Shown in pieces: positions 8,631 to 18,325 of a stretch of 36,068 nt of DNA (position 1 is the first letter of the stretch; the number at the start of each line of letters is the position of its first letter). The stretch is from Gammaproteobacteria bacterium (lineage in GTDB: Bacteria > Pseudomonadota > Gammaproteobacteria > Arenicellales > UBA868). The position numbers were made by a program, and so were the translations under genes. Location: positions 2,653 to 38,720 of the forward strand of contig WTHR01000098.1 in assembly GCA_011523045.1 (NCBI GenBank), read 5' to 3'. The notes beneath the pieces are model-generated. The model saw only the letters and a list, made by a program, of their open reading frames with translations. It did not search any database and had not been told where the DNA came from.

Positions 8631-11102
8631 TCAGCGACCAAAAGGGCGTAACCAAAGAATCAGCCTTGGCAGGAGGGTCAAGGAGGCCAGCAATGCCATT
8701 GCCATCCCAAGCGCGGTAAAGACGCCAAAGTAGATGGTCGGCAGAAAATTCGACAGCACCAATATGGAGAATCCCGCGATGATGGTAATGGCGGTGTAAA
8801 AAATGGCGCGCCCGATGTTGGCGTGACAGTAATGCAGCGTTTCTACATAGTCGCCAACCCGCCCGATCTCACTGCGAAAGCGATAGATGTAGTGGATACT
8901 GTTGTCCACCGCGATACCCAACGTGATCGAGGCAATCGTAATGGTCATCATATCCAGAGGAATCCGGGCCCAGCCCATCACGCCGAGGATGATTGCCGCC
9001 GCCAACAGATTGGGCGCAATCCCAATCACCGCGAGCCGCAAGGAACGGAACAGGATCAGCAGCATCAGGGCAATTCCCAACATCACCACACCGAGACTCA
9101 TGATCTGCGACGAAAAAAGACTCTGGAGCATGTTGTTGTAAAGCACGACGAGTCCTGATACCTGAAACGCCTCAGGCTCCAGATTCAACTCCTTCTCAAG
9201 ACCTGATTGAATCTCCTGAAGCAACACATTGCGCCGAAGATCGGGAAGGGAATCGCGGATACGGGCTGTCAGTCGCACCTCATCTCTTTCAATTGACACA
9301 TAGGGACTCAGCAGCGCGGCTTTAAGGTCGTCGGGCATCCTTTTATAGAGCACCGCAAGCTCAAAGGTATCGAACGGTGCCTTGCTGATCGACTCCCCGA
9401 CCCGAATCAGCGACGCCAGAGACAACACCTGTCCGACCCCGTAACGGCTCTCAAGAAAGTCATGCACCATTGATACCGTTTTTATCTTCCGCGGTGTAAA
9501 CCAGTAGTCCACCGGATCGCCCTGTGACACTGACCCCAACAGCAGCGCCAAGTCGTCATCAGATTCGTCTGTTGCGGCGATCTCGGGTTCTGGCTCAAAC
9601 CGCACAATAACGTCAAGCGGCGTGGTCCCGCCCAGTTCACGATCGATCAGTTTGAGTCCGCGATAAATCTCGGTGTCCTTGCCAAAATAGTTTATGAAAC
9701 TGTTCTCGACCTCAAGACGGGTAATCCCGATCCCGCCCAGGATCGCCAGAGCAAGCGATGTCGTGATGACAAGACGGCCCCGTTGCGCCGTAATCCGTGA
9801 CAGCGTTGCCGTAAATTTGAGTCCAGGAACTGATGCGCTTTCCCCTTTTTGTGCCGGACCCAAAACGGCAAGCAACGAGGGAAACAAAAGAAAGGACACG
9901 GCAAACGTCACCACGAGACCGAGCGACATCATCCAGCCGAAATCGATCACCGGCTTGATGCTGCTGAGTACGAGTGATCCAAACGCCAGAATGGTCGTCA
10001 ATGCTGTATACAGGCAGGGCCAGAACATTTTCTGCATGGTCATCAGCACCCGCTCCGGGTGCGCCATGTCGGGGTGATCCCGAACCAGCTGTCGGTGCCG
10101 AACGACAAGGTGCACATTCATCGACATGGTCAGAATCAGCATCAGCGAGATGAAGTTTGAGGAAATCACCGTTACCTGCCAGCCCGCAAGACCCAGCAGA
10201 CCCATCATGCTCAACCCGGCAAAGAAACAGCTCGCCAACGGCAGCACCACCCATCGAATTGCCCTGAAGACAATCGCCAACATGGCCACCAGAAACACAA
10301 ATACGCCCAAACCGAACGTCACCAGGTCGTTGCGGATAAAGGTGATCATGTCATCGGCGATCATCGATACCCCGCCGAGGACAAGAGACCCCGCATCGTG
10401 GTGGCGCTCCATGACCTCGCGCACAGCAACAATAGTGTCATGGCGCTTTTGGTTTAACTGGCGCTTTTGTAACTCATACTGCGCGTCCAGCTGGACAAAA
10501 CGCTGCTTCTCGTTCGATGTCGCCTTGCCCGCACTGATGCGCTGTGACATTCTGCGGCGCTCGCCCTGCAAAGCCTCGAACTCCGGTGCTTCGTCCAGAT
10601 TGAGCTGCAGAGCCGTGGTTCTCCCATCTGCACTCACGATCAGTTCGGAGAACACCGGGCTCGTCGTCAGTTCGTCACGAGCCTTGTCAAGATCAACTTC
10701 GCTGTCCCTCAACGTCCGGTAGTTGCCCGCCAGCTCAGTGAGCGATCCTTCTCCCTGTGCAAGCAGCGGCACATCAAGAAGAGAGACAACTGAACTGATC
10801 CCCGGCACTTCTTCAAGGTCAAGAGCGAGTTGGTCCACCTTCTTAAGCGTACTTGCAGCAAAGACCCCTTGCTCAGGCACAAGCGCGACCACAAGAAAAC
10901 TCTTGGATTGATAGCGCTCGGACAGTTCCCGAAAGACCTTGTAGTCCTCGTCATTCTCCAGCAGCAGAGAATCGGCAGAGGCGTCCAGCCTGAAGTCACG
11001 TGCATGCCAGCCGAGCACCATCAGCACCAGCAACAGGGCGATCAGTAACGGCCACGGCCGCAGTACAGCCCAGTGGTTGTAATGACGGGAAAACCAGTTC
11101 AT
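8631..11102 (-). CDS. RND/MMPL superfamily transporter (HpnN-like)
   Basis: 823 aa with two sets of TM helices, an IAVDNSIHYIYRFRSE motif, and a large periplasmic loop between TM sets. Confidence 0.85.
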   Translation of the reverse strand: MNWFSRHYNHWAVLRPWPLLIALLLVLMVLGWHARDFRLDASADSLLLENDEDYKVFRELSERYQSKSFLVVALVPEQGVFAASTLKKVDQLALDLEEVPGISSVVSLLDVPLLAQGEGSLTELAGNYRTLRDSEVDLDKARDELTTSPVFSELIVSADGRTTALQLNLDEAPEFEALQGERRRMSQRISAGKATSNEKQRFVQLDAQYELQKRQLNQKRHDTIVAVREVMERHHDAGSLVLGGVSMIADDMITFIRNDLVTFGLGVFVFLVAMLAIVFRAIRWVVLPLASCFFAGLSMMGLLGLAGWQVTVISSNFISLMLILTMSMNVHLVVRHRQLVRDHPDMAHPERVLMTMQKMFWPCLYTALTTILAFGSLVLSSIKPVIDFGWMMSLGLVVTFAVSFLLFPSLLAVLGPAQKGESASVPGLKFTATLSRITAQRGRLVITTSLALAILGGIGITRLEVENSFINYFGKDTEIYRGLKLIDRELGGTTPLDVIVRFEPEPEIAATDESDDDLALLLGSVSQGDPVDYWFTPRKIKTVSMVHDFLESRYGVGQVLSLASLIRVGESISKAPFDTFELAVLYKRMPDDLKAALLSPYVSIERDEVRLTARIRDSLPDLRRNVLLQEIQSGLEKELNLEPEAFQVSGLVVLYNNMLQSLFSSQIMSLGVVMLGIALMLLILFRSLRLAVIGIAPNLLAAAIILGVMGWARIPLDMMTITIASITLGIAVDNSIHYIYRFRSEIGRVGDYVETLHYCHANIGRAIFYTAITIIAGFSILVLSNFLPTIYFGVFTALGMAMALLASLTLLPRLILWLRPFGR

Positions 11103-11755
11103 CAGGCGTCCAGCAGATCCGCCACCGTGCGTGCTTTCACAGCGTGATCAAAAGCGCGTTCCGGGTCAGTAAAAATCAGTGCACCGCTATCCGTATTCAA
11201 TTGCTGCATGGTTTCTATTACCGTACGCACTCCGATGAGGTTCCCATCCGCTTGGCAGACGATAGTGTAAGGGCTATCTGCAGAGGCGACGTCTTCACAA
11301 GAATCAAAACACCCGCCAAAACCGGCCGGCAATGCCTGTGCCGGACACCCCCTCAGGCACACGGGGACTCCCGATATCTCCGACGCGATCTCCCCAAGAA
11401 AACCTTTTTCAGCAATCGGGCCAGCCTTTACATCGACCACGAACGCATCCAATTGGTGGCCAAAAGCCTTTGCCATTGCCTTGATCCTAGACAACTGTTT
11501 TGGATCAGTCTCAGGATATGCTGAGGCGCTCCCTATCTCAACAATAAACCGAAAATCAGGATCCGTATCCTCGATCCAAACGGCGATCTCATCCAGGCTG
11601 ATCGTATGGAGCCGGTCAGCCGGCACCCAAACACTGCGCAGATGGTTTGCGTACCAGGACAACTGCCACTCTTTCGGCAGGTCGGCATCATAAAAAGTTC
11701 CCTGCCACGCTTCGTGGCGCCAGCCGCGTGTCCCAATTCTCAACGGGTGTTGCAT
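11102..11755 (-). CDS. DUF72-like protein (short/divergent)
   Basis: N-terminus LRIGTRGWRHEAWQGTFYDADLPKEWQLSWYANHLRSVWV resembles DUF72 (IGTSGWxYxxWxGxFYP). Stop overlaps the RND start codon by 1 nt. Confidence 0.6.
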   Translation of the reverse strand: MQHPLRIGTRGWRHEAWQGTFYDADLPKEWQLSWYANHLRSVWVPADRLHTISLDEIAVWIEDTDPDFRFIVEIGSASAYPETDPKQLSRIKAMAKAFGHQLDAFVVDVKAGPIAEKGFLGEIASEISGVPVCLRGCPAQALPAGFGGCFDSCEDVASADSPYTIVCQADGNLIGVRTVIETMQQLNTDSGALIFTDPERAFDHAVKARTVADLLDA

Positions 11756-11856
11756 GCTCTGAACCCGACAGTATCGACAAAAGCCTTTCCTTTAGAATAA
11801 CCCGCATTGTGCCAGTAACCGTGCACGGATCCTGAGATTCATAACGTGGTTTCAAT

Positions 11857-12828
11857 ATGACGGAATCTGCCTTTTTAGTCGACGCGCGAGCCGTTATTGC
11901 CTGCGAAGGTGAAGCGCTTTCAACACTGGGCGCACGCCTTGACCTGCGGTTTGTTGAGGCCTGCGAGGCCCTGATGGCGTGCACTGGGCGCGTGATCGTC
12001 ACCGGAATGGGGAAATCCGGGCACATTGGCAGCAAAATCGCAGCGACCCTGGCCAGCACCGGCACGCCGGCATTTTTTGTACACCCCGGCGAAGCCAGTC
12101 ATGGAGATCTTGGCATGATTACCCCGGGGGACCTGGTTCTGGCGATCTCCAATTCCGGCGAGACGCCGGAAATCCTCACCATCCTGCCGATTATCAAACG
12201 GATGGGAAACACGCTTTTGGCGCTCACGGGCGACGATGGATCATCGATCGCAGGGGCAGCAGATATCAGTCTTGATATCAGTGTTGAGCGTGAAGCCTGC
12301 CCCCACAATCTCGCGCCGACCGCCAGCACGACTGCCACATTAGCGATGGGCGACGCCCTGGCCATCGCTGTTCTCAAGGCGCGCAACTTCGGTGCCGAAG
12401 ACTTCGCGCGCTCTCACCCCGGCGGCGCTCTCGGCCGACGCCTGCTGGTGCATGTAAAAGACCTGATGCATACCGGCGAAACTCTGCCGCTCGTCTCGCC
12501 CGAGGCATCACTCACGGACGCGCTGGCGGAGATGTCGGCCAAGCATCTCGGCATGGTGGGCGTCGTGGATAACGAGGGACTGTTGGTTGGGATCTATACC
12601 GATGGTGACTTACGCCGCACGCTCAACCAGGGTACCGATATCACCGCCTGCCGCATCGATAACGTGATGGTTCGCTCACCCCGCACTATCGCGCCCGATA
12701 CCCTCGCTGCAGAAGCTGTAGAGATGATGCAGCGACACTCCATTAACGGCTTGTTTGCCGTGGATGAGGGCGGGCGCCCCGTTGGGGCGCTGAACGCGCT
12801 GGACCTGATACGCGCCGGCGTCTTCTGA
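11857..12828 (+). CDS. kdsD: Arabinose-5-phosphate isomerase (SIS + CBS domains)
   Basis: VIVTGMGKSGHIGSKIAATLASTGTPAFFVHPGEASHGDLGMI; ...ISNSGETPEI; two CBS motifs. Confidence 0.95.
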   Translation: MTESAFLVDARAVIACEGEALSTLGARLDLRFVEACEALMACTGRVIVTGMGKSGHIGSKIAATLASTGTPAFFVHPGEASHGDLGMITPGDLVLAISNSGETPEILTILPIIKRMGNTLLALTGDDGSSIAGAADISLDISVEREACPHNLAPTASTTATLAMGDALAIAVLKARNFGAEDFARSHPGGALGRRLLVHVKDLMHTGETLPLVSPEASLTDALAEMSAKHLGMVGVVDNEGLLVGIYTDGDLRRTLNQGTDITACRIDNVMVRSPRTIAPDTLAAEAVEMMQRHSINGLFAVDEGGRPVGALNALDLIRAGVF

Positions 12829-12834
12829 AACCTC

Positions 12835-13275
12835 GTGCGGGCGCAACTTGAAAGGCTGGTCCTGGTCGGCGTGCTTGGCGCCATGGCAGGCCTCGGCATC
12901 TGGATGCAGGTCAACCTGCTGGAACCTGCCGAGAACAAAGCTGAGGCGCCGCTAACCAATGAGCCCGACTATTACATCCAGAATTTCACAGCGACCGGTC
13001 GGGATGAAGCCGGAGTCATCTATGTTCTTAAAGCGGAACGTCTGGCGCACTTTCCCATCGACAATACCGCTCTCCTTGATAAACCACATCTCGTGCAGTA
13101 TCAGGAGGGCAAACCGGCACGACAGACCACCAGTGAATCCGGTTGGATGTCCGGTGACGGGTCTGAGGTCCTGCTGACGGGCAACGTTGAAGTCACCCAA
13201 TTTCGAACTGATGCAGATCCGGGGAGCGTCACCCGCACCCAGCGTCTCAGTGTCCGATTGGATCGGGGCAGCTAG
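12835..13275 (+). CDS. lptC: LPS export ABC transporter periplasmic protein LptC (GTG start)
   Basis: Single N-terminal TM plus the LptC-like sequence EPDYYIQNFTATGRDEAGVIYVLKAERLAHFP; between kdsD and lptA. Confidence 0.88.
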   Translation: MRAQLERLVLVGVLGAMAGLGIWMQVNLLEPAENKAEAPLTNEPDYYIQNFTATGRDEAGVIYVLKAERLAHFPIDNTALLDKPHLVQYQEGKPARQTTSESGWMSGDGSEVLLTGNVEVTQFRTDADPGSVTRTQRLSVRLDRGS

Positions 13276-13312
13276 GTCCGGGCAGGCAAGCCCGGTTTGC
13301 TAAAATTCCGTC

Positions 13313-14365
13313 ATGATTCGAAAACTCCTCGCCGCCTTCTCACTCTTATTTCTGTTTGCTCAAAACGCTGTTGCGCTCGAGTCAGATCGCAACCAGAGCG
13401 TACTCGTCGAAGCTGACGAAGTGGAGATGGACTTTTCCAGTGGTACCCGAATCTACCGGGGCAACGTGTCAGTGCGCCAAGGGACCATACGCATCATTGC
13501 CGATCAGATCGAACTGATCTACAAGGGTGAACAACTGGATCACGGTATTGCTACCGGTAATCCGGCCGTCTTCCGACAGCGGCCGGACGGAAAAGACCAC
13601 GATGTCATCGGGACCGGCCGCCGAATCGAACTCGACGAGATCCAGAACATTGTCACCTTTATTGGTGATGCCCGACTCCGACAGGACCGTGACGCAATAG
13701 AGGGTGAGCGGATTGTCTACGACATGGCCCGTGACCGGATGATCGTGCGCGGGGGAGATGCGTCACCCACTCGCACCACACGGGCAGGTGAAGATTCCGA
13801 TACCGCGCTTCCCACACAGGATGGGGAACGCCCGAAAATGGTCCTACAGCCCGACGCATTGGGTAATGAGAGCACTGGAGCGAGCACACCCTCGACAACC
13901 CGTTCAACACCTTCGACATCCGAGCAGGCCTACGTAGGCGAAACCGGTGCTCCGGTTTTCGCCACCCAAAGTGTGACCGGCGCATCGCTTGGCACTTTAC
14001 CGGGCGGATTACCTGTGAGAGTGTTGCGTCTCGAAGACGGCTGGGCACAGGTGAATGCGCCTCACAGTGTACGCGTCTGGATCTACGGCAAATTTGTATC
14101 GGCCGATTCCGGCATAGCGACGGTGACGGGTTCGGCGGTCAGGCTGCGATCCATACCTTCCACCGATGCCTCATCTGTCGTCTTGGGCAAGGCTGCCAAA
14201 GGCCAGCGTGTACGGGTTCTTTCTGTGAGGGGAAAATGGAAAGAAATAGAGGCTTCTGCTGATCTCAAGGTATGGATTCCCTCGCCTCGAATTGAGGCCT
14301 CAGAGGATCCGAGCACCTGGGAGCGCGACTGGCGCGAATCTTCCTCCAAAGCGGCAGACGGTTAA
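13313..14365 (+). CDS. lptA: LPS transport periplasmic protein LptA fused to C-terminal SH3-like repeats
   Basis: Signal peptide, then OstA fold (VLVEADEVEMDFSSGTRIYRGNVSVRQGTIRIIADQIEL), S/T/P-rich linker, and two SH3b-like segments. Confidence 0.87.
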   Translation: MIRKLLAAFSLLFLFAQNAVALESDRNQSVLVEADEVEMDFSSGTRIYRGNVSVRQGTIRIIADQIELIYKGEQLDHGIATGNPAVFRQRPDGKDHDVIGTGRRIELDEIQNIVTFIGDARLRQDRDAIEGERIVYDMARDRMIVRGGDASPTRTTRAGEDSDTALPTQDGERPKMVLQPDALGNESTGASTPSTTRSTPSTSEQAYVGETGAPVFATQSVTGASLGTLPGGLPVRVLRLEDGWAQVNAPHSVRVWIYGKFVSADSGIATVTGSAVRLRSIPSTDASSVVLGKAAKGQRVRVLSVRGKWKEIEASADLKVWIPSPRIEASEDPSTWERDWRESSSKAADG

Positions 14366-14404
14366 ACAGCCCCTCCCAACGCCATCGCGACGGGATCTCA
14401 ATCC

Positions 14405-15130
14405 ATGAGTTCACTTACCACCCAAGGCCTGGTCAAGCAGTTTGGCCGGGCAAAAGTTGTCGATAACGTTGATATCAGTGTCAGCGGCGGCGAAGTCGTT
14501 GGTCTGCTCGGTCCAAACGGCGCCGGGAAAACCACCTGCTTCTATATGATCTGCGGCCTCGTCCGGCGCGACCAGGGCAGCATCCTGCTCGATGGCGAAG
14601 ACATCAGTGGGCTCCCAATGCATCAGCGGGCTCGGAAGGGAATCGGATATCTGCCGCAGGAGCCCTCCATCTTCCGGCGCCTCACCGTACGGGATAACCT
14701 GCTCGCGGTGCTCGAAGCAGTCCCCGAACTTGATCGCGATGCCCGACAGGAGCGCGTTGATGAGATGCTGGAAAAATTCGGCATCACGCATAAGGCCTCT
14801 GACTATGGCTACAGCCTGTCGGGAGGTGAGCGCCGACGGGTGGAGATTGCGAGGGCAATTTCATTGCAACCCTCCTTTATGCTGCTGGATGAACCTTTTG
14901 CCGGCATTGATCCCATCTCCATCATCGACATTCAGAAACTGATTCAGGATCTCAAGGACATGCAGATCGGAGTGCTCATTACCGATCACAATGTGCGCGA
15001 GACGCTGGGCATCTGCGATCGCGCATATATCCTGACCCAGGGCAAAGTGCTGACGGAAGGCAGTGCGGAGCATATCCTGGCCCATGACGAGGTGCGGTCG
15101 GTCTATCTTGGCACCGGATTCCGGCTTTAA
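14405..15130 (+). CDS. lptB: LPS export ABC transporter ATPase LptB
   Basis: Walker A GPNGAGKTTCFYMICGLV, signature YSLSGGERRRVEIARA, LLDEPFAGIDPISI. Confidence 0.96.
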   Translation: MSSLTTQGLVKQFGRAKVVDNVDISVSGGEVVGLLGPNGAGKTTCFYMICGLVRRDQGSILLDGEDISGLPMHQRARKGIGYLPQEPSIFRRLTVRDNLLAVLEAVPELDRDARQERVDEMLEKFGITHKASDYGYSLSGGERRRVEIARAISLQPSFMLLDEPFAGIDPISIIDIQKLIQDLKDMQIGVLITDHNVRETLGICDRAYILTQGKVLTEGSAEHILAHDEVRSVYLGTGFRL

Positions 15131-15150
15131 TTCATTGCGCGGGACCCAAG

Positions 15151-16605
15151 TTGAAACAGGCGCTTCATCTCCAGCAGGGTCAACGCCTGCAACTCAGTAC
15201 GCAACTGCAGCAATCGATTCGTCTGCTGCAGTTGTCACGTGAGGAAATTCGACAAGAGATCACCTCTGCCCTTGAGTCAAACCCCCTGCTGGAGGAAAGG
15301 GAGTCCGATGCCCTGCCCGACATGCCATCAGACGCTGACCTCGGGCCTCTCGCCGACTTGCTGACCGAACCTCAACAAGCCGACCGAACGTTTTCAGAGG
15401 ACGAGTGGCGCGATACGCCCGGTGTGGATCGGCACTGGGAGCACTCGAGATCCTTATCCTCGACTGGCCGCCCAACAGATGATACGGCCTATGATCAAGA
15501 GCCTCTATGGGAGAGCAAGCAGGACAGCCTGTCCGATATGCTGCTTGAAGGACTTTCGCTGCACAGGCTGAGCGACTCAGATCAACGCATTGCGCAAGCG
15601 CTTATCGGCTGCCTTGATGGAAGAGGCTATCTCACAGCCACCTATGATGAAGTCAGACAGGTCCTACGGCCTGAGATTGAAGCCGAAGACGATGAAATTG
15701 ATTCGATGCTCCATCTTGTGCAAAGCCTTTCCGACCCGGGCATTGGCGCAAGAGATCTGGCCGAATGCCTGACGCTGCAACTTAATGCCCTGCCCGAAGG
15801 CACCCCGGATCTGCAAAAGGCGCAAGAAGTTATTCACGAGCATTTCGCCCTGCTGAGTTCGCATCGCTATGAGACGCTCGCCGGCGAGCTCAATATCGAT
15901 GCTCCTGCCCTGGCCAAAGTACTTGAGCTGATCCAGTCACTGGATCCCAAGCCTGGTGAGCGGCTCGCTGCCCCCTTGACCCAGGCGGTGACGCCTGACG
16001 TCCTGGTTCATCGGCAAGACGATGCCTGGACAGTCAAACTCGAGCATGAAAGTGCCCGGGGTATCCGTATCAGTGATGACTACCAGCCGTATCTTGATGC
16101 TGAGGATCAGACAACCCGAAAATACCTCAAAGAGCACCTGCGTGAGGCACAGTGGTTCATCCGAAGTCTCCAGCAAAGGGATCAGACCATTCTCAGCGTT
16201 GCGGCCCAGATCGTCTCGGTACAAAGGGGCTTTATGGACGAAGGAGATAAGGCGCTGGTGCCGCTGACCCTCAAGGATATCGCGCAAGCGCTCGACCTCC
16301 ACGAATCCACCGTGTCGCGCGCTGTGGACCAAAAATACCTTCTCACGCCGCACGGACTGTTTCCGCTGAAGCATTTCTTCTCGACGGGGCTGGCCACTAC
16401 TTCGGGGTCACAGACCTCTTCCCGGGCAGCGCAGGCGAGGATCCGCAAAATGATAGAATCCGAGCCCCCGGTGAAGCCGATCAGCGACCGTCGACTGGCG
16501 GCGCAACTCGAAAAAGAAGGAATCTCGATCGCCCGGCGCACCGTGGCCAAATACCGCGAGCAGATGAATATTCCGCCAGCCAGTCAGAGAAAAAGCGTAA
16601 TCTAG
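15151..16605 (+). CDS. rpoN: RNA polymerase sigma-54 factor (TTG start)
   Basis: Glutamine-rich region I (LQLSTQLQQSIRLLQLSREEIRQEI) and RpoN box ARRTVAKYREQMNIP. Confidence 0.96.
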   Translation: MKQALHLQQGQRLQLSTQLQQSIRLLQLSREEIRQEITSALESNPLLEERESDALPDMPSDADLGPLADLLTEPQQADRTFSEDEWRDTPGVDRHWEHSRSLSSTGRPTDDTAYDQEPLWESKQDSLSDMLLEGLSLHRLSDSDQRIAQALIGCLDGRGYLTATYDEVRQVLRPEIEAEDDEIDSMLHLVQSLSDPGIGARDLAECLTLQLNALPEGTPDLQKAQEVIHEHFALLSSHRYETLAGELNIDAPALAKVLELIQSLDPKPGERLAAPLTQAVTPDVLVHRQDDAWTVKLEHESARGIRISDDYQPYLDAEDQTTRKYLKEHLREAQWFIRSLQQRDQTILSVAAQIVSVQRGFMDEGDKALVPLTLKDIAQALDLHESTVSRAVDQKYLLTPHGLFPLKHFFSTGLATTSGSQTSSRAAQARIRKMIESEPPVKPISDRRLAAQLEKEGISIARRTVAKYREQMNIPPASQRKSVI

Positions 16606-16607
16606 TT

Positions 16608-17090
16608 ATGACACAAGCGGCATTCACCAACGAAGTCGACGCATCGGGCCCGTTGCAGGGTCTGCTTATCCGGGAACGGGTCGCGGTCAGCGTTAAAGTC
16701 TCGAGCAAAAAACGCATGCTCGAAGAAATGGCTGAACTGCTTTCTCGACAACTTCCCGGGATGGATCAACACACCGTATTTTCGACCCTGACCGAACGCG
16801 AACGTCTCGGCAGCACTGGCATCGGACAGGGCGTCGCGCTGCCGCACGGGCGCCTGAACGGCATCCAGGAGCCGATCGCTGCTGCCCTGAAACTGCATCA
16901 GCCGCTGGATTTTGATGCGATAGATGATCTCCCGATTACCATGGTGATCGGTCTGCTGGTTCCCGCTGAAGCAACCGACCAGCACCTTCGCATATTAAGT
17001 GACCTCGCCGGCGCATTTTCTGACAGCAGTTTTCGACGTGCCGTTGGGGATGCCAGTGACGCGGATACCCTGTTCGGTCTCTTGACCTGA
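16608..17090 (+). CDS. ptsN: PTS IIA-like nitrogen-regulatory protein
   Basis: TEREHLG-type motif LTERERLGSTGIGQGVALPHGRL with the phospho-His. Confidence 0.92.
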   Translation: MTQAAFTNEVDASGPLQGLLIRERVAVSVKVSSKKRMLEEMAELLSRQLPGMDQHTVFSTLTERERLGSTGIGQGVALPHGRLNGIQEPIAAALKLHQPLDFDAIDDLPITMVIGLLVPAEATDQHLRILSDLAGAFSDSSFRRAVGDASDADTLFGLLT

Positions 17091-17179
17091 TTCAACCGAC
17101 CATAAGCCCGTGACGCTCGTACCGGCGAAGCACTGGCCCCAATCATCGCTTAACTGACCCAGCGCAAAACACGCCCACC

Positions 17180-18049
17180 ATGAATCTGATTATCGTCAGC
17201 GGGCTGTCAGGATCAGGCAAGAGTATCGCCCTGCACGCGCTTGAGGATCTCGGCTACTTCTGTATCGACAATCTCCCCTTTGGCATGCTCCGCCAACTCA
17301 CCGGCGAGCTACAGCAAGGCTCCTCCACCGATATTGAACGGGTGGCCGTCAGTATCGATTCGCGCAGCCGGGAATTTCTCAAAACCCTTACGTCCGGCCT
17401 CGAACAACTCCGCGACGCTGGAGTCACCGCGCGGATTGTCTTCCTCGAAGCCGGCACAGAAAAATTGTTGCAGCGGTATAGCGAAACGCGAAGAAGACAT
17501 CCCCTGACCGACGAAGACACGCCGCTGCGTGAAGGGATCCTGCGTGAACGCGAGGTGTTGACCCCGTTGGCGGATGCGGCAGAGCGTACAATCGATACAA
17601 GCGTCATGACACCTTTTGAATTGCGTGTGGCCATCCGCAGTTTTGCCGAGGGCGCGCTGCAGTCGAGCCCGACATTGCTGTTCCAGTCTTTCGGCTTCAA
17701 GCGTGGAGCGCCGGCGGATGCTGACACTGTCTTCGATCTTCGTTGTCTGCCGAACCCCTATTGGGAAAAAGAGCTTCGGGATCTGTCGGGTCTCGACCAG
17801 CCTGTTATCCAATTTCTTGAGGGTTCTGATCTTGTTCACCAGATGGCCGGGCAACTGAAATCCTTTATCGATTTCTGGATCAGGCACTTCGACGTCGTTG
17901 ACCGCAGCTATCTTACGGTCGCACTCGGCTGCACGGGCGGGCGGCACCGGTCGGTCTATATGGTTGAGCGGCTCGCCCGTGAGTTTCGCGAAAGCGCGGG
18001 GCCGGTACAGATTCGCCATCGTGACCTGACCCTCGTGAAGGAGTCCTGA
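17180..18049 (+). CDS. rapZ: RNase adapter protein RapZ
   Basis: VSGLSGSGKSIALHALEDLGYFCIDNLP; C-terminal GCTGGRHRSVYMVERLA. Confidence 0.95.
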   Translation: MNLIIVSGLSGSGKSIALHALEDLGYFCIDNLPFGMLRQLTGELQQGSSTDIERVAVSIDSRSREFLKTLTSGLEQLRDAGVTARIVFLEAGTEKLLQRYSETRRRHPLTDEDTPLREGILREREVLTPLADAAERTIDTSVMTPFELRVAIRSFAEGALQSSPTLLFQSFGFKRGAPADADTVFDLRCLPNPYWEKELRDLSGLDQPVIQFLEGSDLVHQMAGQLKSFIDFWIRHFDVVDRSYLTVALGCTGGRHRSVYMVERLAREFRESAGPVQIRHRDLTLVKES

Positions 18050-18052
18050 ACA

Positions 18053-18325
18053 GTGCTGGTAGAGATGGAAATCACCATCATCAATCGTCTTGGGCTGCAT
18101 GCCAGGGCGTGTGCCAAACTCGTCAAGGCCGCAGCCCACTACGAGAGCCGCATCGAACTGCTTCAGGGCGAACAATGTGCTGACGCCAAGAGCATCATGG
18201 GTCTGATGATGCTGGCGGCGCCTCAAGGATCAAAACTTGTTCTCAAGGCCGACGGCATCGACGCAAAAGAAGCGGCAGAGGAGATTTCGCAGCTCATCAA
18301 CGATCGTTTCGGGGAGGAAGAGTAG
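18053..18325 (+). CDS. HPr family phosphocarrier (NPr)
   Basis: INRLGLHARACAKLVKAA (His15 motif) and AKSIMGLMMLAAPQGSKL (Ser46 region). Confidence 0.93.
   Translation: MLVEMEITIINRLGLHARACAKLVKAAAHYESRIELLQGEQCADAKSIMGLMMLAAPQGSKLVLKADGIDAKEAAEEISQLINDRFGEEE

Noticed and set aside
8823-11048. Multiple plus-strand ORFs over the RND gene (e.g. 9694-10077, 10126-10722)
   Set aside because: Antisense shadows of a well-supported long coding frame; low-complexity compositions.
17309-18226. 305-aa minus-strand ORF over rapZ/npr
   Set aside because: Antisense to strongly recognized RapZ and HPr; open by codon-bias effect.
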